A DNA stretch of 19,542 nt from Actinomycetales bacterium. Its GTDB lineage: Bacteria; Actinomycetota; Actinomycetes; Actinomycetales; Microbacteriaceae. Of the stretch, positions 15,531 to 19,542 are shown piece by piece (position 1 is the first letter of the stretch; each line of letters opens with the position of its first letter). The DNA lies in assembly GCA_028868555.1 (NCBI GenBank), contig JAGWUG010000001.1, positions 1 to 19,542 of the forward strand, written 5' to 3'. The notes beneath the pieces were generated by a model. It was not told the DNA's origin and searched no databases. It saw only the letters and a list, made by a program, of their open reading frames with translations. The position numbers and the translations under genes are program-made.

Positions 15531-16393
15531 TAGTTGCCCTCCTTGACGGTGTCGATCGACACGGTTCCCAGGTCATCGTTGGCGTGCGCACCCAGGTAGG
15601 CGTCAATCACGGCAGGGTTCTTCATGACCACGTCAGGTGGACCCTCGGCAACGATCTTGCCTTCGGCCATTACAACCACCCAGTCACTGATGTGACGAAC
15701 CATGTGCATGTCGTGCTCAACGAAGAGCACAGTGGTGCCGGTCTCCTTGAGGCCCTTAATGTGGTCGAGCAGGCTCTGAGTCAGAGCTGGGTTCACACCG
15801 GCCATTGGCTCGTCGAGCATGACTAGCTTTGGGTCGCTCATGAGGGCGCGAGCCATCTCGAGCAGCTTGCGCTGGCCACCGGAAAGGGCGGCTGCGTAGT
15901 CCTCGCGCTTGGCGTCAAGCTTGAAACGCTTGAGCAGCACGTCGGCACGCTCGGTGATCTCCTGCTCCTTCTTGGCCCAGAGTGGGCGCACGAAGGACTT
16001 GAAGAAGCTCTCGCCAGGGTTGTCCTGAGCACCGAGACGCATGTTGTCAATCACGGTGAGCAGGCTGAGTGCCTTGGTGAGCTGGAAGGTGCGAACCATT
16101 CCCCAGCGAGCAACGCGGTGCGGAGCGATGCCCGCCAGCTGCTTGCCCTCGAAGGTCCAGGTACCGGTGTTTGGCTTGTCGAAACCGGTGAGCAGGTTGA
16201 ACAGCGTGGTCTTACCGGCACCGTTAGGGCCGATGAGAGCGGTGATCTTTCCGCGCGGAATCTCCAGGTGAGCCACGTCAACGGCCTTGTTGCCGCCGAA
16301 GCTGCGGGTCACGTTGTCGGCAATGAGGATTGGGTCAACCTTGGCGCAGCCTGGTTCGATTGCACCCTTTGCAATGTCAGAAGTGTTAGCCAT
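15530..16393 (-). CDS. livG: branched-chain amino acid-type ABC transporter ATP-binding protein LivG
   Basis: This is the second ATPase of the importer, 287 residues. It has Walker A GPNGAGKT (55-62), the LivG-typical RWGMVRTFQLTKALSLLTVIDNM (96-118) with Q-loop Gln104, signature LSGGQ (170-174), Walker B VMLDEP (191-196) and the switch His227 in FVEHDMH. PMAGVNP after Walker B is characteristic of LivG rather than LivF. Residues 1-20 are an additional polar N-terminus. Its start overlaps livM by 8 bases and its stop overlaps livF by one. The close coupling fits a fixed stoichiometry of the membrane complex. Confidence 0.95.
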   Translation of the reverse strand: MANTSDIAKGAIEPGCAKVDPILIADNVTRSFGGNKAVDVAHLEIPRGKITALIGPNGAGKTTLFNLLTGFDKPNTGTWTFEGKQLAGIAPHRVARWGMVRTFQLTKALSLLTVIDNMRLGAQDNPGESFFKSFVRPLWAKKEQEITERADVLLKRFKLDAKREDYAAALSGGQRKLLEMARALMSDPKLVMLDEPMAGVNPALTQSLLDHIKGLKETGTTVLFVEHDMHMVRHISDWVVVMAEGKIVAEGPPDVVMKNPAVIDAYLGAHANDDLGTVSIDTVKEGN

Positions 16394-17369
16394 TGAACTG
16401 CATCTCCTTCTTGTTTCCGAAGAAGCCCTGAGGACGGAATATCACCAGCAGCATGAGGAACAGACCAACCAGCAGGTAGCGGATCTGGCCCACCTGAGCA
16501 ATGCTCAGGAATGGAAGAGCACCGATGTTTACCAGGCCCTCTAGGACGGTCTGAGTGAGCATCAGGAACATGAAGAACACAGCCGAACCCACGATTGGAC
16601 CGAGGATGGTGGCAGCGCCTCCGAGGAGCAGCACGGTCCAGGTCATGAAGGTGAAGTTGGACACCCAGGTGCTTGCCTGGTTGGTCTGCGAGGACAGAAC
16701 GAAGATCATTCCACCAAGCGAACCAATCACACCACCGAGAACCAGTGACTGCATCTTGTAGACGAAGACGTTCTTTCCGAGGGAGCGAACTGCATCTTCA
16801 TCTTCACGGATGCCCTTGAGGGTACGGCCCCACGGGCTGCGGGTGAGAACTACCAGCAGAACCGCGACGATGGCGACGAGGCCCCAGGCCACGATGCGAA
16901 CCCAGATTTCCTTCTCGCTCAGGGTCACAATGCCCAGGTCGTAGCGACCCTCTGGGATTGGGTTGTACGAGTAGAAGTCGGTACCGAACTGGCTGAGACC
17001 GTTGCTACCACCGGTGGCCCAAGCAAATTGCGAGGTGCCGAAGGCGTAGTAGAGGGCTTGAGCCGCAGCGATGGTCACGATGGCCAGGTAGTCGGCGCGA
17101 AGACGCAGGGTAGGGATACCCATGATCAGCGCGAAGACAGCCGAGCAGATGATGCCGAACGCAAACGAGCCCCACATGTTCCAGTGAAGGTTCAGAGTTG
17201 CGAAGGCGTAGCCGTAGGCACCGAGAGCGGCGAATGCGGCCTGACCGAAGTTCAGCAGACCGGTGTAACCGAAGTGCATCGCCAGACCCAGTGCACAGAG
17301 TGCGTAGGCCGCGGTGAAGACACCGAATAGCTCACCAGCGGTGAGGCTAAAGATTTGTGCGAAATCCAT
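16386..17369 (-). CDS. livM: branched-chain amino acid-type ABC transporter permease LivM
   Basis: This is an integral-membrane half of the translocation channel, 327 residues with about eight to ten helices. Family marks are MHFGYTGLLNFGQAAFAALGAYGYA (31-55), IPTLRLRADYLAIVTIAAAQ (85-104) and, near the end, GGAATILGPIVGSAVFF and a terminal FRPQGFFGNKK. The segment GRTLKGIREDEDAVRSLGKNVF in the middle is the EAA-like cytoplasmic loop that contacts the ATPases. ATG 17369 is preceded by a near-perfect Shine-Dalgarno AAGGAGG (17376-17382), which contains the stop of livH. It probably pairs with LivH and is the ordinary length for the family, in contrast to LivH. Confidence 0.95.
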   Translation of the reverse strand: MDFAQIFSLTAGELFGVFTAAYALCALGLAMHFGYTGLLNFGQAAFAALGAYGYAFATLNLHWNMWGSFAFGIICSAVFALIMGIPTLRLRADYLAIVTIAAAQALYYAFGTSQFAWATGGSNGLSQFGTDFYSYNPIPEGRYDLGIVTLSEKEIWVRIVAWGLVAIVAVLLVVLTRSPWGRTLKGIREDEDAVRSLGKNVFVYKMQSLVLGGVIGSLGGMIFVLSSQTNQASTWVSNFTFMTWTVLLLGGAATILGPIVGSAVFFMFLMLTQTVLEGLVNIGALPFLSIAQVGQIRYLLVGLFLMLLVIFRPQGFFGNKKEMQFNG

Positions 17370-17380
17370 TTCTATCCTCC

Positions 17381-18712
17381 TTAACCCAGTCGCTGCTTCT
17401 TGCCGAGAACACCCTGTGGGCGCACGATCAGAATCACAATCAGGATCACCAGCGCGGCTGCGTAGCGAAGTTCGTTTGGAATGAAGAGGTTGGAAACTTC
17501 AACCACCATTCCGATGATGAGTGCACCAACGGTCGCACCGAAAGCGGTTCCCAGACCACCAAGGGTCACTGCTGCGAACAGCAGAAGCAGGAGGTCGAAT
17601 CCGGTGAGCCAGTTTGCCTGGAACTCAAGGCCGTAGAGCACACCGGCTAGACCGGTGAGAGCTGCGGCTGCAATCCAGACGATGCGGATGATGCGCTCAA
17701 CGTCGATACCGGTGGCAGATGCCAGCGGGGCGTTGTCGCTCACCGCGCGGGTTGCCTTACCGATGCGGGTGCGGGTTAGGAACAGAGCCACACCAACCAG
17801 TGCAACCGCTGCGATGCCCATGCCCCAGAGGGTGATGTTGGTGGTGTCGATGCTGCCGATCTTTACCGAGGTAGCGCCACCGGCGATGTCCTTGGTGTCA
17901 CCGTTGAACAGCAAGAGGTACACGTAGCGCATCACGATGCTGAAACCGATGGAGACGATCATCATCTGGTTTAGGCCCATGCGACGCTTGCGCAGCGGCT
18001 TCCAGAGCCAGGCGTCCTGCGCCCAACCGAAGGCCGAAGTGATCAGGATTGCGGCAATGGCCGCGAGAATGATTGGCCACCCCATGCTGGCGTGCAGCAA
18101 CCACATCATCAGTGCACCGATGGTCACCATCTCGCCGTGGGCGAAGTTGCTGAGGCCGGTGGTTCCGAAGATGAGCGAGATGCCGATTGCAGCTAGCGCC
18201 AGGAGGAGGCCAAAGTTCAGTCCCGAGAAGACGCGGCTGATCAGCTGGCTGCCAAAGCTCTCGGTCTGGATAACCTGACCGCCGAACTTGAACAGTACCG
18301 GAGCAAACGAGAACTGGGTGAGGTCTGCGGTCATGGTTGGGTTCACCACCGCGTAACCCTTAGGCAAGGTGCTCTGGTCAATGGTGACCGTGTACTTGCC
18401 GGCATCCGGTACCGCGATGTTCCAGCGGCCGGTGGCATCGGAGGTGCCCTTGGCGCTGAATGAGCCGAGGGTTGCGGTGATGGTTACACCGGCAACTGGC
18501 TTGCCATTTAGCTTGAGGGCGCCGGCGATGCTGTAAGCCCAGGTGCTGGGATCGCTTGCGGCTGAGATTTGGTGGTTGTGGACTGCTGCGGCAGTGTGGG
18601 CGGGCGCAGCGGCATTAGCCGGTGCTGAAACGGTGAGCAGACCAGCTGCTAACGCGATTGCCGCCAACATGAATGCCCAGCCACGTCCCAGTGGGGTGGT
18701 AGGACGGCTCAA
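17381..18712 (-). CDS. livH: LivH-type ABC transporter permease with secreted N-terminal beta-domain
   Basis: The protein has about 443 residues; ordinary LivH has about 290-300. TTG 18712 is chosen because GGAGG (18718-18722) precedes it at 5 bases. The frame stays open to a TTG at 18733, and an ATG at 18670 would cut the signal peptide. Residues 1-34 form a signal peptide ending APANA. About 35-160 is an ectodomain whose core, SIAGALKLNGKPVAGVTITA then TSDATGRWNIAVPDAGKYTVTI (about 61-111), has the pattern of carboxypeptidase-regulatory-like/Ig beta-sandwiches. From about 163 it is a typical permease: IGISLIFGTTGLSNFAHGEMVTIGA, then GLNQMMIVSIGFSIV, then ATLGGLG-type VTLGGLGTAFGATVGALIIG, ending VRPQGVLGKK. 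The extension may dock the unanchored binding protein. It is the first gene of its operon. Confidence 0.9.
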   Translation of the reverse strand: MSRPTTPLGRGWAFMLAAIALAAGLLTVSAPANAAAPAHTAAAVHNHQISAASDPSTWAYSIAGALKLNGKPVAGVTITATLGSFSAKGTSDATGRWNIAVPDAGKYTVTIDQSTLPKGYAVVNPTMTADLTQFSFAPVLFKFGGQVIQTESFGSQLISRVFSGLNFGLLLALAAIGISLIFGTTGLSNFAHGEMVTIGALMMWLLHASMGWPIILAAIAAILITSAFGWAQDAWLWKPLRKRRMGLNQMMIVSIGFSIVMRYVYLLLFNGDTKDIAGGATSVKIGSIDTTNITLWGMGIAAVALVGVALFLTRTRIGKATRAVSDNAPLASATGIDVERIIRIVWIAAAALTGLAGVLYGLEFQANWLTGFDLLLLLFAAVTLGGLGTAFGATVGALIIGMVVEVSNLFIPNELRYAAALVILIVILIVRPQGVLGKKQRLG

Positions 18713-18717
18713 TGTGA

Positions 18718-18722
18718 CCTCC
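18718..18722 (-). promoter_or_regulatory. Shine-Dalgarno deciding the livH start
   Basis: On the minus strand GGAGG is followed by TCACA and TTG (18712). It is the only good ribosome-binding site near the 5' end and favours TTG 18712 over the upstream TTG 18733, which would place the site inside the gene. Confidence 0.7.
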
Positions 18723-18730
18723 AGGTAGGG

Positions 18731-18795
18731 CAAAGGTCCTTTTGAGCGCCTTTGCGAACTGAAATACTTAGCGAAGTCCGCTTTGTTCAGACTTC
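18731..18795. repeat. two inverted repeats in the livH leader
   Basis: CAAAGG (18731-18736) and CCTTTG (18749-18754) are 12 bases apart. GAAGTC (18773-18778) and GACTTC (18790-18795) are 11 bases apart. Both lie in the 192-base divergent region between livH and guaB. They are candidate operators or leader hairpins for the livHMGF transcript; the arms are only 6 bp, so either may be chance. Confidence 0.35.
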
Positions 18796-18860
18796 ATTAA
18801 CCTGAAAAAGCATACTCCTGTTGTACCAACTGGAGGGGGTTCGTTACCAAGCCGAAACGG

Positions 18861-19542
<682 letters not shown>

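Overview
The window reads as actinobacterial chromosome, most likely Microbacteriaceae of the small-genome aquatic (Rhodoluna/Aquiluna-like) type. This is inferred from moderately high GC, GTG/TTG starts, 1-8 nt overlaps between genes, an actinobacterial S9 extension, a CIRCE-controlled groES and apparently leaderless promoters with TANNNT -10 boxes. No sequence search was possible, so the genus is a guess.

Layout. 1-2025 (+): end of rplM, rpsI, glmM. 2022-2963 (-): coaA, tail-to-tail with glmM. 2994-9011 (+): a tightly packed housekeeping run glmS-acpS-alr-tsaE-tsaB-rimI::tsaD (cell-wall precursors, carrier-protein activation, tRNA t6A37 modification), with RimI and TsaD fused in one polypeptide. 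9120-9500 (+): a small DUF4190 membrane protein. 9638-10858 (-): a THUMP-like SAM methyltransferase. 10992-11291 (+): groES under a CIRCE operator. 11364-12296 (+): rarD-type exporter. 12450-13709 (+): a branched-chain-amino-acid-type ABC substrate-binding protein with its own promoter and terminator. 13803-14663 (-): a PhzF-family isomerase. 14772-18712 (-): livF-livG-livM-livH, transcribed livH first. 18905-end (+): start of guaB. No tRNA, rRNA, CRISPR, insertion sequence or phage gene was seen, and no gene-free stretch exceeds about 200 bases.

The order rplM-rpsI-glmM-glmS-acpS-alr-tsaE-tsaB-rimI-tsaD-groES-guaB matches a block known from other actinobacteria such as Mycobacterium tuberculosis. 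The rarD/ABC transporter/phzF genes are an accessory insert between groES and guaB, at the place where groEL1, whiB and sigD lie in Mycobacterium.

Two observations stand out. (1) The 9-mer GCATCGGTG (or CACCGATGC) occurs 22 times by my reading, about once per 0.9 kb, against roughly 0.2 expected from base composition. It lies on both strands, in several reading frames and once between genes, with no conserved flanks. That pattern resembles DNA-uptake-sequence repeats more than Chi or segregation motifs. (2) The ABC importer is unusual. The LivH permease carries a signal peptide plus an extracellular beta-sandwich-like domain of about 125 residues, and the substrate-binding protein has no lipobox cysteine. 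The ectodomain may capture or retain the binding protein at the membrane.
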